Source: Anaerolineaceae bacterium
GTDB lineage: Bacteria > Chloroflexota > Anaerolineae > Aggregatilineales > Phototrophicaceae
DNA: 64,000 nt
Direction: 5' to 3'
Assembly (NCBI GenBank): GCA_028818375.1
Contig: JAPPOB010000007.1
Coordinates: forward strand, 632,025-696,024
The position numbers were made by a program, and so were the translations under genes. The notes below the pieces were generated by a model that had not been told where the DNA came from, did not search any database, and saw only the letters and a program-made list of their open reading frames with translations. Positions 17,515 through 26,872 of the stretch are shown here, piece by piece (positions within the stretch are counted from its first letter, which is position 1; each line of letters opens with the position of its first letter).

Positions 17515-19107
17515 ATGACGAGTATCAGTCGCAAGGGAATTCTGGTGCTGGCGCTGTTGACGCTGCTGGCGCTGCTGGCTGCGCCCGCGGTGGCGCAGGA
17601 CATGGAAGAGTCCGAATTCGTATTCGCCCACGGCGGCCCGATTCGCACCCTGGACGCGCCGGTCACCTGGTTCATTTCGACCCACTGGCTGGCCAACCTG
17701 CTCTATGACTGTCTGATCTGGCGCACGGTGGACGGCAGTGGCTACGTCGGCCAGGCGGCCGAGTCCTGGGAAAACGTGGACGACGTCACCTGGCGCTTCA
17801 ACCTGCGCCCCGGCATCACCTTCCACAATGGTGAGCCGCTGGACGCCGCGGCCGTCAAGTGGAACATCGACCGCGTGCGCACGCGCGAGGACTTCATGGT
17901 GCAGCCGCAGTGGCTGGACGTGGCCGAGGTGATCGTGGTGGACGATGTCACTGTCGATATCAAGACGGTGGCGCCCACGCCCTACTTCGAGTTCATCGTC
18001 AGCTTCAACGGCTGTGAACTGCTGCCACCCGGCTACATCGAGGAAGTCGGCGAGGAACAGTTCGCCCGCGCTCCCGTAGGCTCCGGCCCCTACGTCCTCA
18101 GCGAGTTCAGCGAGAGCGACCGCTACGTATTCACGGCCTGGGACGACTACTGGGGCGGGCGTCCCGACATCGACCGCGTCATCTACCAGGTGATCCCCGA
18201 GCAGTCCGCCCAGGTGGCGGCGCTGCTGGCCGGTCAGGTGGATATGGTGGCCAACGTGCCCTCGGCTGAAGCGCCCGGGCTGGAAGCGGCCGAGGGTATC
18301 GTGCTGACCTCCGAGACCGCGGCCGTCATGCAGCATCTCTACCTGCGCGTGGAGACGGAAACCGGCAACATGGATTCGACCTATCCGGACTATCAGCCGG
18401 CGACGCTGGATTCGAACGTGCGTCACGCCATCTCCGCCGCGCTGGACCGCGACCTGCTGGCCGAAGTCCATGGTTCGGCCCTGCCGCGCACCGGTCGTAT
18501 CTGCCCGCACTTCCCCGAGGGCGGCGCGGACAGCTTCAACAGCGCCGAAGGCGTGGCGGCAGCCTACAACCCGGATCGCGCCCGTGAACTGCTGGCCGAG
18601 GCCGGCTACGCCGATGGCGGACCGACGGTCTACCTCGATTCGCCCACGGTTGGCCGCGCCGGCAGCGAGAAGGAAGTCGCCGAGGTTGTGGCGGTAATGC
18701 TGGAGGAAGTGGGCTTCAACGTTGAGCTCAGCGTCCTCGATCCCTCCGCCTATGGCGAGCAGATCTCTTCGGGCGGCAACAACCGCGACATCATGATGGT
18801 TTCGCTGGGCTGCTCGGTGCCGCTGGTGCCGCTCTTCTACCAGTGCAACTGGATCCAGGCCAACTACAATGTCTGCAACGAGGACTTCGATGCCGTGGCC
18901 CAGGCCATTCTCACCGAGATGGACCCGGCCGCGCGTCTGGAGCTCTGGGGCCAGTGGTGGGAATACTGGTTCGATACCATGCAGACGGTGACGCTCTTCG
19001 AGTCGCAGGCGATCATCGCCTACTCCGACGAGTTTGACTTCACCCCGCGCAAGGACGGCTGGTACACCTTCCGTGAGAACCTGAAGCTGGCCGGCGACGA
19101 CATGTAA
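17515..19107 (+). CDS. ABC transporter substrate-binding protein, family 5 (copy 3)
   Basis: The third tandem 530-residue family-5 binding protein, very similar to copy 2 from the signal peptide (cleavage near PAVAQ-DM, no lipobox Cys) to the C-terminal FTPRKDGWYTFRENL. Differences cluster in the ligand lobe, for example VPSAEAPGLEAAEGIV and QCNWIQANYNVCNEDFD. AAGGAGAATGG lies before the ATG. The 3' flank GTAAGTGATTCAC is shared with copy 2, showing that the duplication included non-coding sequence. It is followed by the permease genes. Confidence 0.92.
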   Translation: MTSISRKGILVLALLTLLALLAAPAVAQDMEESEFVFAHGGPIRTLDAPVTWFISTHWLANLLYDCLIWRTVDGSGYVGQAAESWENVDDVTWRFNLRPGITFHNGEPLDAAAVKWNIDRVRTREDFMVQPQWLDVAEVIVVDDVTVDIKTVAPTPYFEFIVSFNGCELLPPGYIEEVGEEQFARAPVGSGPYVLSEFSESDRYVFTAWDDYWGGRPDIDRVIYQVIPEQSAQVAALLAGQVDMVANVPSAEAPGLEAAEGIVLTSETAAVMQHLYLRVETETGNMDSTYPDYQPATLDSNVRHAISAALDRDLLAEVHGSALPRTGRICPHFPEGGADSFNSAEGVAAAYNPDRARELLAEAGYADGGPTVYLDSPTVGRAGSEKEVAEVVAVMLEEVGFNVELSVLDPSAYGEQISSGGNNRDIMMVSLGCSVPLVPLFYQCNWIQANYNVCNEDFDAVAQAILTEMDPAARLELWGQWWEYWFDTMQTVTLFESQAIIAYSDEFDFTPRKDGWYTFRENLKLAGDDM

Positions 19108-19118
19108 GTGATTCACGT

Positions 19119-19151
19119 TGACGGGGGCGCGGCTGCGGCCCGTCCCCGTCA
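19119..19151 (+). terminator. GC-rich hairpin after binding protein 3
   Basis: TGACGGGGGCG pairs with CGTCCCCGTCA through 11 positions (one G-T wobble) around an 11-nt loop, 11 bp after the stop. Located just before the permease genes, it could lower permease expression relative to the binding proteins. Confidence 0.58.
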
Positions 19152-19184
19152 GCACCCTGTTCCCGAACGAGGGCGTCAAATTCC

Positions 19185-20102
19185 ATGCAACAGTTCATCG
19201 CGACGCGGATTGTCCAGGGAATCATCACACTCATCATCGTCTCCTTCCTCGCCTTTTTCCTGGTGCGTCTCAAGGGCGATCCGGTGGACATCACGGCGCC
19301 GCCAACCTTCAACGAAGACCAGAAACAACGCCTGCGGGAGTTGTGGGGCTTCGACAAACCCCTGGCCGAGCAGTACGTCATTTTCATCACCAGGGCGGTG
19401 ACCGGCGACTTCGGTATCGCCTACCTGTCGAAGCGCCCGGCGATGGAACTGGTGATCGAGCGCCTGGGAGCCACCTGGTTGCTGGCCGGCGTGGCCTCGC
19501 TGATCGGCCTGTCCGTGGCTTTGCCGCTGGGCATTATTTCTTCACTGAAGCGCAACAGTCTCTTTGATCTGGGCAGCACCATGCTGGCCTCCATCGGAAC
19601 GGCCATGCCGTCGTTCTGGCTGGGCCTCATGATGATCATTTTCTTTTCGGTGCGATTGCGACTCCTGCCGGCCTTTGGCGCCCTGGACCCCTCGGCGATC
19701 ATCATGCCATCCCTGACCATGGGCGTTGGCATGGCCGCCTACCTCTCGCGCCTGACGCGCTCGGCCATGCTGGAAGTGCTGAACGAGGACTACGTCCGCA
19801 CGGCCTACAGCAAGGGCCTGATCACCCGCACGGTGGTTTTCCGCCATGCGATGAAGAACGCGCTCATCCCCATCATGACCGTCTTCGGCCTGCAACTGGG
19901 CTGGTTGCTGGGGGGCTCGGTGGTGGTCGAAAGCGTCTTCTCCTGGCCCGGTCTGGGGCGCCTGATGATCGATTCGATCGGCGTGCGCGACAACACGGTG
20001 GTGCAGGCCGCCCTGCTCTTTTTCTCGCTCTCCTTCATCACCATCAACATCATTATTGACATCCTTTACGCGGTGATTGATCCGCGCATTCGCTTCGACT
20101 GA
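19185..20102 (+). CDS. Peptide-type ABC transporter permease, DppB family
   Basis: The 305-residue inner-membrane permease has an N-terminal helix (FIATRIVQGIITLIIVSFLAFFLVR), a periplasmic loop, and five more helices. The cytoplasmic EAA loop that docks the ATPase reads SKGLITRTVVFRHAMKNAL (about residues 205-223). It pairs with the DppC-like gene 16 bp downstream to form the channel for the ligands bound by the three upstream proteins. The chosen start is ATG; the run-in from the third hairpin is short. No ATPase genes lie in this window. Confidence 0.92.
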   Translation: MQQFIATRIVQGIITLIIVSFLAFFLVRLKGDPVDITAPPTFNEDQKQRLRELWGFDKPLAEQYVIFITRAVTGDFGIAYLSKRPAMELVIERLGATWLLAGVASLIGLSVALPLGIISSLKRNSLFDLGSTMLASIGTAMPSFWLGLMMIIFFSVRLRLLPAFGALDPSAIIMPSLTMGVGMAAYLSRLTRSAMLEVLNEDYVRTAYSKGLITRTVVFRHAMKNALIPIMTVFGLQLGWLLGGSVVVESVFSWPGLGRLMIDSIGVRDNTVVQAALLFFSLSFITINIIIDILYAVIDPRIRFD

Positions 20103-20118
20103 GCTGGAGGCAGACAAC

Positions 20119-21051
20119 ATGAGCACAGGGCCCGGCGGGCCTCCCGCTACGGCGCAGTCCGAAGGCGAGGTGGCGACTCTGGTCACCGGTCATTCGCGCC
20201 AGCCTTCGCTGCTGTCGCTGTTGCGGAGCAGTCCCATCGGTCTGATCGGGACGGGCATTATTTCCCTGGTCATTGTGCTGGCGCTGATCAGCCCCTACAT
20301 CGTTCCCCACGATCCGATCCGCGGCAACCTGCGCACCCGCTACAAACCGCCCGGCTTCACGGGCGACGACGGGACCCACCTGCTGGGCACGGACCAGCTG
20401 GGGCGCGATATCTTCAGCCGCATTCTGGTCGGCAGTCGCGTGTCGGTGCTGGTAGGCGTGGTGGCGGTCATGATCGCCGGCACCATCGGCGTGCTCTATG
20501 GCCTGACCAGCGGCTTCCTCGGCGGGCGCGTGGACGGCTTCATGATGCGCATCTGCGACGCCATGCTCAGCATTCCCTTCGTGATCCGCGTCGTGGCGAT
20601 CTCGGGAATCGTCGGGCCGGGTCTCGTCACGCTGATTCTGATTCTCGGCCTCTCGGGCTGGGTGACCTACGCGCGCGTGATCCGCGGCGAGGTGCTCAAG
20701 GCGCGCGAAAACGACTACGTCCTGGCGGCCTGGTCCATCGGCCAGCGACCGCTGTGGGTCGTGCTGCATCACATCCTGCCCAACGTGATCGCCTCGGCCA
20801 TCGTGCTGGCCGCCCTGCAGGTCGGCATCACCATGCTCGCCGAATCCTCCCTCAGCTTCCTCGGTCTGGGCGTCAAGCCGCCCACGGTGACTTGGGGCAT
20901 CCAGCTGGCGGATGGCAAGTCGGTGATCAACAGCGCCTGGTGGATGACGGCCTACCCGGGCATCGCCATCACCATCACCGTGCTGGGCGTGGTTTTCCTC
21001 GGCGACTGGCTGCGCGATTCGCTCGACCCCAATGTGCGCGGCCGCGACTGA
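20119..21051 (+). CDS. Peptide-type ABC transporter permease, DppC family
   Basis: The 310-residue permease has a variable cytoplasmic N-terminus (about 35 residues), an OppC/DppC N-terminal helix near residues 45-65, the HLLGTDQLGRDIFSRI signature, and an EAA loop around WSIGQRPLWVVLHHILPNV. GGAGG lies upstream of the ATG at 20119. It forms a heterodimer with the DppB-like protein. The next gene is a DegT aminotransferase, not the DppD/DppF ATPases that usually follow, so energising subunits must be encoded elsewhere or shared. Confidence 0.92.
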   Translation: MSTGPGGPPATAQSEGEVATLVTGHSRQPSLLSLLRSSPIGLIGTGIISLVIVLALISPYIVPHDPIRGNLRTRYKPPGFTGDDGTHLLGTDQLGRDIFSRILVGSRVSVLVGVVAVMIAGTIGVLYGLTSGFLGGRVDGFMMRICDAMLSIPFVIRVVAISGIVGPGLVTLILILGLSGWVTYARVIRGEVLKARENDYVLAAWSIGQRPLWVVLHHILPNVIASAIVLAALQVGITMLAESSLSFLGLGVKPPTVTWGIQLADGKSVINSAWWMTAYPGIAITITVLGVVFLGDWLRDSLDPNVRGRD

Positions 21052-21070
21052 GCGGGTAGAGGAGGCGCCC

Positions 21071-22252
21071 ATGGTCGCACTTTCACAGGAAGAACGGATT
21101 TACGCCGAACAGGGCCGCTTCGCCATCCCGCGCTCGCGCAACTACCTCACCCATCAGGCCCTGCGGGAGGAGATCCTGGCCGCGCTGGAACCGATGCTCT
21201 TCAGCGCCAACGACAGCAGCTACCGCGCCCGCAAGGACTTCGAGGAGGCCTTCGCCGCCGAAGTGGAACAGACCTGGGCGGTGGGCGTGCACTCCGGCAC
21301 CTGCGGCCTCTTTCTGGCCCTGCGCGCCTGCGGCGTGGGCCCCGGCGACGAGGTCATCACGGTCGCCAATTCCGATATTTCCACCACGGCCGCGATCAGC
21401 AACTGCGGCGCCACGCCCGTGCTCTGCGACCTGCGCGCCAGCGACTACAACATGGACCCGGACCTGGTGGAAGCCCTGATCAGCGAGCGCAGCCGCGCCC
21501 TGCTGCCGGTGGACATGCACGGTCATCCCGCCGACGTGAAGCGCCTGCGCGAGATCGCCGACCGCCACGGCCTGTTGATCGTCGAGGATGCCTGCCTTGC
21601 CACCGGCGCGCGCGATTACGGCCGCAGCGTCGGCGTCTACGCCGATGCCGTCGTCTTCAGTTTCGCGCCCTACAAGCCCTTCGGCGGCGTCGGCAGCGGC
21701 GCCGCGGTGGCGACCAGCGAGCCGCGGGTGCATGAGAAGTTGCGCCTGCTGACGGCCTACGGCGCCGGCCGCAGCGAGGGCTGGGAAGAGGAGATTCCAG
21801 GACGGCAGTACGCCATCGACGAGGGCTACAATCTCTCGCTGGATGGCCTGCAGTCCGCCGTGTTGCGCGTCAAGCTGCCGTATCTGCGCCAGTGGACGCA
21901 GCAGCGACGGGAGATCGTGGAGTGGTACCGCGAGGGTCTGGCCGGCACGACGGCGGTGTTGCCGAGCTTTCGCCCCGGGTCCGAACCCACCTTTCGTTCC
22001 TTCACCATCGGCGTCGACAACCAGCAGGCGTGTTACCATGGTTTGCGCGCTGCCGGCGTGGAGGCGGCGCTGCACTACACGCCACCGGTGCACCACTACG
22101 AGGTCTATCGCCACGGTCTGCCCAACGCCGCCAATCTGCCGGTCACCGAAATTCTGGCCGACCGCTTGCTTACCCTGCCCGTCACGCAGGAATTCACGCG
22201 TGAGGATATCGATTACGTCACCCGGGAATTACGCGCCCTGCTGCGCCAGTGA
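21071..22252 (+). CDS. DegT/DnrJ/EryC1/StrS-family PLP aminotransferase
   Basis: The 393-residue fold-type I enzyme has DegT-family features: VGVHSGTCGLFLALRACGVGPGDEV-type start (core VHSGTCGL), a DMHGHPADV loop, VEDACLATGA with the PLP Asp, and FSFAPYKPFGGVGSG with Lys202 as the PLP lysine. Members normally aminate keto-sugars but some act on other ketones, or are regulatory. No sugar-nucleotide genes lie nearby, so in this cluster it more likely acts on a catabolic intermediate. GAGGAGG precedes the ATG. Overlap with the permease frame is avoided by this start. Confidence 0.88.
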   Translation: MVALSQEERIYAEQGRFAIPRSRNYLTHQALREEILAALEPMLFSANDSSYRARKDFEEAFAAEVEQTWAVGVHSGTCGLFLALRACGVGPGDEVITVANSDISTTAAISNCGATPVLCDLRASDYNMDPDLVEALISERSRALLPVDMHGHPADVKRLREIADRHGLLIVEDACLATGARDYGRSVGVYADAVVFSFAPYKPFGGVGSGAAVATSEPRVHEKLRLLTAYGAGRSEGWEEEIPGRQYAIDEGYNLSLDGLQSAVLRVKLPYLRQWTQQRREIVEWYREGLAGTTAVLPSFRPGSEPTFRSFTIGVDNQQACYHGLRAAGVEAALHYTPPVHHYEVYRHGLPNAANLPVTEILADRLLTLPVTQEFTREDIDYVTRELRALLRQ

Positions 22253-22282
22253 CAGCGGGCCGAGAGCAGAGAGGTTTTGATT

Positions 22283-23665
22283 ATGAGCACGAGTAATGGT
22301 CGCAATGCCGTTGACATCATCGCCGCGCACGCCGCCAACCTGCGCTATGAGGACCTGAGCGAGACGGCGATCATCCGCGCCCGTCAGGTGATTCTGGACA
22401 CGATCGGCACCGCCCTGGGCGGCTACCAGACGCGCCTGGGGCGGCTGGCGGCGGATTACGCCGCGCATCGCATGCCGGGTGAGGAGTCGAGGATCATCGC
22501 TGACGGGCGCAGCAGCAACGCCGAGGGCGCGGCCTGGGCCAACGGCACCATGTGCAAGTTTCTGGGCATGGATGACACCAGCCGCCTGTCAGGGCACGTA
22601 GCCTCGGAACTGGCGCCGGTCGTGCTGGCCCTCGGCGAGCATCTGAACCTGTCGGGTCGTGACCTGATCACTGCGATGGCGGTGGGCTACGACGTCTTCG
22701 ATGCCATTCAGCCCTGGGTCCGCGACTGGCAGCGGGAGCGAGGCCTGGACCACAAGAGTCAGGTGGGCTCGATGGCCAGCGCCGTCACGGCGGCGGTCGC
22801 CATGGGGCTGGACGAGGAGTTGATCGGCCAGGCGCTGGCGCTGGCGATGGACATGGCCAGCGGCACCGAACAGTACGTCTGGGACGCCGGTTACTGTGAC
22901 ACCAAGGACCTGCTGGCCGGGCTGGGCGCGCGCAACGGCATCATGGCGGCGCGGATGGCCGAGTTTGGCTTCCAGGGCCCGCCCGGCGCGCTGGACGGTG
23001 CGTATGGTTACTTCCACGCCTTTGGCCCGGGTTACGATCCCACCTATCTGGAGGTCCTGGGGAAGCGCGGCGGTTTGGCGGAGACGGGCTTCAAGCCGCA
23101 CGCCGGTTGCCGCCACGTCCACTCCTGCGTCGATGCGACCCAGGCGCTGGTCCGTGGCAACGGCGGCCTGGACCTTGAGGCCATCACCTCGATCGAGATT
23201 GGCAGCTACCATGAAGCGATCAACCCCTTCTTCCGCATCGACCCCGAGCCGGAAACGACCGGCCAGGCGGGTTTCAGCCTGCCGGTGACGGTCGCAGTCG
23301 TCCTGCAGCGCGGCGCCTGGTACCGCAGCGATATCGAGACCTGGGACGAACCCATGACGCGCCATCTGCGGCGTCTGGTCAAGGTTGAGCTGGACGAGGA
23401 ACTGGAGAACGCCGGCGGGAACGGCTGCAAGCTGCGCATCAACACGCGCGATGGCAAACAGTACAGCAGCGAGGTGGCCTACGCCCTCGGTGAGCCGGAA
23501 AACATGCTGAGCGACGCCGAGTTTGAGGGCAAGTTCCGCTATCTCGTCGGGGACCTGCTGCCCGAGGAGCAAATCGTCGGGCTGCTCGATTCCTGCGCCC
23601 GCCTTGAGGAACTGGACGACGTCGGTGAGTTGCTGGGCCTGGCCTCCGCCAGGGTCAGGGCCTGA
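22283..23665 (+). CDS. MmgE/PrpD-family protein, copy 1
   Basis: The 460-residue protein belongs to the MmgE/PrpD family, which includes 2-methylcitrate dehydratase, cis-aconitate decarboxylase and iminodisuccinate epimerase. It has an all-helical N-domain (LGMDDTSRLSGHVASEL in place of the family D-D-T-H...H-P) and an alpha/beta lid (FKPHAGCRHVHSCVDATQAL). The start ATG at 22283 is used; a TTG 6 bp upstream is also in frame. The insert DAGYCDTKDLLAG is shared with copy 4. No propionate genes (prpB/prpC) are present, so the reaction is unassigned. Confidence 0.88.
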   Translation: MSTSNGRNAVDIIAAHAANLRYEDLSETAIIRARQVILDTIGTALGGYQTRLGRLAADYAAHRMPGEESRIIADGRSSNAEGAAWANGTMCKFLGMDDTSRLSGHVASELAPVVLALGEHLNLSGRDLITAMAVGYDVFDAIQPWVRDWQRERGLDHKSQVGSMASAVTAAVAMGLDEELIGQALALAMDMASGTEQYVWDAGYCDTKDLLAGLGARNGIMAARMAEFGFQGPPGALDGAYGYFHAFGPGYDPTYLEVLGKRGGLAETGFKPHAGCRHVHSCVDATQALVRGNGGLDLEAITSIEIGSYHEAINPFFRIDPEPETTGQAGFSLPVTVAVVLQRGAWYRSDIETWDEPMTRHLRRLVKVELDEELENAGGNGCKLRINTRDGKQYSSEVAYALGEPENMLSDAEFEGKFRYLVGDLLPEEQIVGLLDSCARLEELDDVGELLGLASARVRA

Positions 23666-23732
23666 GAAGGGTAATCCGGGACACGAGAACGCGCCCTGCC
23701 AGCCAAATACAGGCAGAGAGGGTTATTAACCA

Positions 23733-25103
23733 ATGAGCGATAGCAGAAATGCCGTGGAAATCATTGCCGCGCACGCCGCGAACCTGCGTTACGAGGACCT
23801 GAGCGAGATCACCGTCACACGCGCCCGCCAGGTGATTCTGGACACCCTGGGCACCTCGCTGGGCGGCTACCAGACGGACCTGGGTCGGATGACGGCGGAC
23901 TACGCCGCGCTGCGGATGCCGGGCGAGGAGGCGTCGATCGTCGCCGACGGCCGCGGCAGCAACGTCGAGGGCGCCGCCTGGGCCAACGGAGTCCTCTGCC
24001 ATCTGCTGGAGATGGACGACACCAGCCGCCTTTCCGGGCACGTGGCCTCGCAGCTGGTGCCCGCCGTGCTGGCGCTGGGTGAGCACCTGCAACTCGGTGG
24101 CCGCGAACTGATCACGGCGCTGGCTGTCGGTTACGATGTCTTCGATGCCATTCAACCGGCAGTGCGGGGCTGGCAACGGGAACGCGGCCTGGACCACAAG
24201 AGCCACGTGGGTTCCATGGCCACTGCCGTGACGGCGGCCGTGGCCATGGGTCTCGACGAGGGGCAGATCGGCAACGCGCTGGCGCTGGCGATGGACATGG
24301 CCAGCGGCACCGAACAGTACGTCTACGATGGCGCGGATTGCGACACCACCCTGGCCGGCATCGGCGCGCGCAACGGCATCTTTGCGGCGCGCCTGGCGGA
24401 GTTCGGCTTTCAGGGGCCGCCAGGGGCTCTGGACGGGCCCTACGGCTACTTCCACGCCTTTGGCCCGGGCTACGACCCGGCCGCCCTGGAGGGGTTGGGC
24501 CGGCGCCAGGGGCTGGCGGAGACGGGCTTCAAGCCGCACGCCGGCTGCCGTCACGTCCACTCCTGTGTGGACGCCGCCCAGGCCCTGCGCAGCAACAACG
24601 GGGGTCTGCAGCCGGAGGCCATCAGCGCCATTGAAATCGGCAGCTATCCCTCGGCGATCAGTGAAGACTTTCGCATAAATCCGGAGCCTGAATCCGCCGA
24701 ACAGGCCCAGTTCAGCATGCCGACGACGGTCGCCGTCGTGCTGCAACGCGGCAGCTTTTACAACGACGACATCGCGACCTGGGACGAGGCCGGGACGCGC
24801 CGCCTGCGGCGTCTGGTGAAGATCGGACTGGACGAGAAACTGGTGGCCGCCGACAGCAATGGCTGTGAGGTCCGGGTCACCACGACAGACGGTCGGCAGT
24901 TCAGCGGCAGGGTGGAATACGCCCTCGGCGAACCGGAAAACATGATGAGCGCCGCGCAGTTTGAAGGCAAGTTGCGTTACCTCAACGCAGGCCTGCTGCC
25001 CGAAGCGCGCGTCAGCGCTCTCATCGAGGCCTGCAATCGTCTTGAGGAACTGGAAGACGTCGGCGAACTGCTGCGCCTGAGCGCCGTCGCCGTCAGGGCC
25101 TGA
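23733..25103 (+). CDS. MmgE/PrpD-family protein, copy 2
   Basis: A 456-residue tandem paralogue, alike from AVEIIAAHAANLRYEDLSE to the C-terminal LEELEDVGELLRL. It lacks the short insert of copies 1 and 4 and reads GADCDTTLAGIGARNG, like copy 3. Core residues shared by all copies include MDDTSRLSGHV, QRERGLDHKSHVGSMA and SGTEQYV. AGAGAGGG lies upstream of the ATG. Together the copies point to several related substrates or to a hetero-oligomer; neither is shown. Confidence 0.88.
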   Translation: MSDSRNAVEIIAAHAANLRYEDLSEITVTRARQVILDTLGTSLGGYQTDLGRMTADYAALRMPGEEASIVADGRGSNVEGAAWANGVLCHLLEMDDTSRLSGHVASQLVPAVLALGEHLQLGGRELITALAVGYDVFDAIQPAVRGWQRERGLDHKSHVGSMATAVTAAVAMGLDEGQIGNALALAMDMASGTEQYVYDGADCDTTLAGIGARNGIFAARLAEFGFQGPPGALDGPYGYFHAFGPGYDPAALEGLGRRQGLAETGFKPHAGCRHVHSCVDAAQALRSNNGGLQPEAISAIEIGSYPSAISEDFRINPEPESAEQAQFSMPTTVAVVLQRGSFYNDDIATWDEAGTRRLRRLVKIGLDEKLVAADSNGCEVRVTTTDGRQFSGRVEYALGEPENMMSAAQFEGKLRYLNAGLLPEARVSALIEACNRLEELEDVGELLRLSAVAVRA

Positions 25104-25166
25104 GCCGGAAACCATCAGGGCAACACGCGCGCCTGTCCGGGCGGGTGTAGCCGGAAAGGTTGGAGG

Positions 25167-25401
25167 ATGGGCGCCATTGGTGGCCGCAGCGCCGTTGACA
25201 TCATCGCGGCGCACGTTGGGCTTCTGCGTTTCAAAGACCTGGGCGCCTCGGCGGTCCTGCGCGTCCGCCAGGCGCTGCCGGATACCAGAGGCGCCGTGCC
25301 GGACGGCGGACTACGCCACCCAACGCCAACCGGGTGAGGAGGCCACGCTGGTCGCCGACGGCCGTGGCAGCGCGGCCGGGGGCGCCGCAGACTTCCCGTG
25401 A
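25167..25401 (+). pseudogene. Remnant of a fifth MmgE/PrpD gene
   Basis: After GGAGG, an ATG at 25167 opens GRSAVDIIAAHVGLLRFKDL, clearly the family N-terminus, up to RQALPDTRGAVPD. Homology then jumps to the next frame (TADYATQRQPGEEATLVADG, RGSAAGGAA) and stops at a TGA at 25399-25401. About ten codons are missing at the frame switch, and everything after residue about 85 of the family is deleted. The next intact copy begins 41 bp later. It is a decayed copy from unequal exchange in the tandem array. Confidence 0.82.
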
Positions 25402-25442
25402 CATCGTCGTTGCAAGGCGGATTGAGGCAGAAAGGTTATCCC

Positions 25443-26819
25443 ATGAGTGTAGCCACGAATGAAAACGCTGTGGACTTCATCGCCGGGCACGCTGCGACGC
25501 TGCGTTTCGAAGACCTGGGCGAAAAGACGGTGCTGCGCGCCCGCCAGGTGGTTTTGGACACCCTGGGCACCTCTCTGGGTGGCTACCAGACCCGGCGCGG
25601 CCGGATGATGGCGGACTTCGCCGCGCGCCATTACCCGGGTGACGAGGCGACCCTGATCGTGGACGGCCGCGCCTGCAGCGCCGGGGGCGCCGCCCTGGCC
25701 AATGGCGTCATGGCCCACGCCCTGGGCATGGACGATACCAGCCGGCTGGCCGGGCACGTGGCGGCGGAGCTGGTGCCCCTGCTGCTGGTGTTGGGTGAAC
25801 ATTTGCGCCTCGGCGGGCGCGAGCTGATCACGGCGCTGGCGGTTGGCTACGACGTCTTTGAAGCCATACAGCCGACCGTGAAGGAATGGCAACGCGAACG
25901 CGGGCTGGACCACAAAAGTCACGTGGGTTCGATGGCCGCCGCGGTCACGGCCGCGGTCGCCATGGGCCTGGATCAGGAGCAGATCGGCAACGCGTTGGCG
26001 CTGGCGATGGACATGGCCAGCGGCACCGAGCAGTACGTCTACGACGGCTTCGTTTGCGACACGCTGCTGTCCGGCATCGGGGCGCGTAACGGCATTGACG
26101 CGGCGCGCATGGCGGCCTTCGGTTTCAGGGGGCCGCCCGGGGCGCTGGACGGGCCCTACGGTTACTTCCACGCCTATGGTCCGGGCTTTGACCCGGCGGC
26201 CCTGGAGTCGTTGGGGACGCGTCAGGCGCTGGCCGAGACGGGCTTCAAACCGCACGCCGGCTGCCGCCACGTGCACTCCTGCGTGGACGCGACCCAGGCG
26301 CTGCGCAACAGCAACGGGGCGCTGGACCTGGACGCCATCGCCGCCATCGAGGTCGACAGCTACCTGAACGCGATAACGCCGCACTTCCGCGTCGATTCGG
26401 AACCGGCGAACGCCTATCAGGCCTGTTACAGCCTGCCGGTGACCGTGGCCGTCACGCTGCAGCGGGGCAGCTTCTACAAGGCGGACATCCAGGCCTGGGA
26501 TGACCCGCAGGTGCGACGTTTGCGGCGTTTGGTCAGGGTGGGGCTGGAAGAGGAACTGGAAAAGGCCGGCAGGAACGGCTGCGAGGTGCGGATCACCATG
26601 GACGATGGCCGCAAGTATCGCGGTCGGGTGGAGTATGCCCGCGGCGAACCGGAGAACATGATGAGCGACGCCGAGTTCGAGGGCAAGTTCCGCAAGCTGG
26701 GCGGCGATCTGCTGCCGGAAGAGGGCATCGACGCCCTCATCGACGCCTGCGCCCACCTGGAGGAACTGGAGGACGTGGGCCAGTTGCTGCGCCTGACCAC
26801 CGCAGGCGTCCGGGTCTGA
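25443..26819 (+). CDS. MmgE/PrpD-family protein, copy 3
   Basis: The 458-residue third intact paralogue starts at ATG 25443, after the remnant gene. It shares the short GFVCDTLLSGIGARNG loop with copy 2, the LGMDDTSRLAGHVAAEL core (Ala for Ser, and VAAEL for VASEL) and the KPHAGCRHVHSCVDATQAL strand. The N-terminus NAVDFIAGHAATLRFEDLGE is the most divergent of the array. Direction and spacing suit one operon. Function as for copy 1: dehydratase, decarboxylase or epimerase, substrate unknown. Confidence 0.88.
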   Translation: MSVATNENAVDFIAGHAATLRFEDLGEKTVLRARQVVLDTLGTSLGGYQTRRGRMMADFAARHYPGDEATLIVDGRACSAGGAALANGVMAHALGMDDTSRLAGHVAAELVPLLLVLGEHLRLGGRELITALAVGYDVFEAIQPTVKEWQRERGLDHKSHVGSMAAAVTAAVAMGLDQEQIGNALALAMDMASGTEQYVYDGFVCDTLLSGIGARNGIDAARMAAFGFRGPPGALDGPYGYFHAYGPGFDPAALESLGTRQALAETGFKPHAGCRHVHSCVDATQALRNSNGALDLDAIAAIEVDSYLNAITPHFRVDSEPANAYQACYSLPVTVAVTLQRGSFYKADIQAWDDPQVRRLRRLVRVGLEEELEKAGRNGCEVRITMDDGRKYRGRVEYARGEPENMMSDAEFEGKFRKLGGDLLPEEGIDALIDACAHLEELEDVGQLLRLTTAGVRV

Positions 26820-26872
26820 GTCATGCGGGGCGTAGCAACCTGCCGGTTCAGCGAAGGCGGGAAGTTTGCCGG

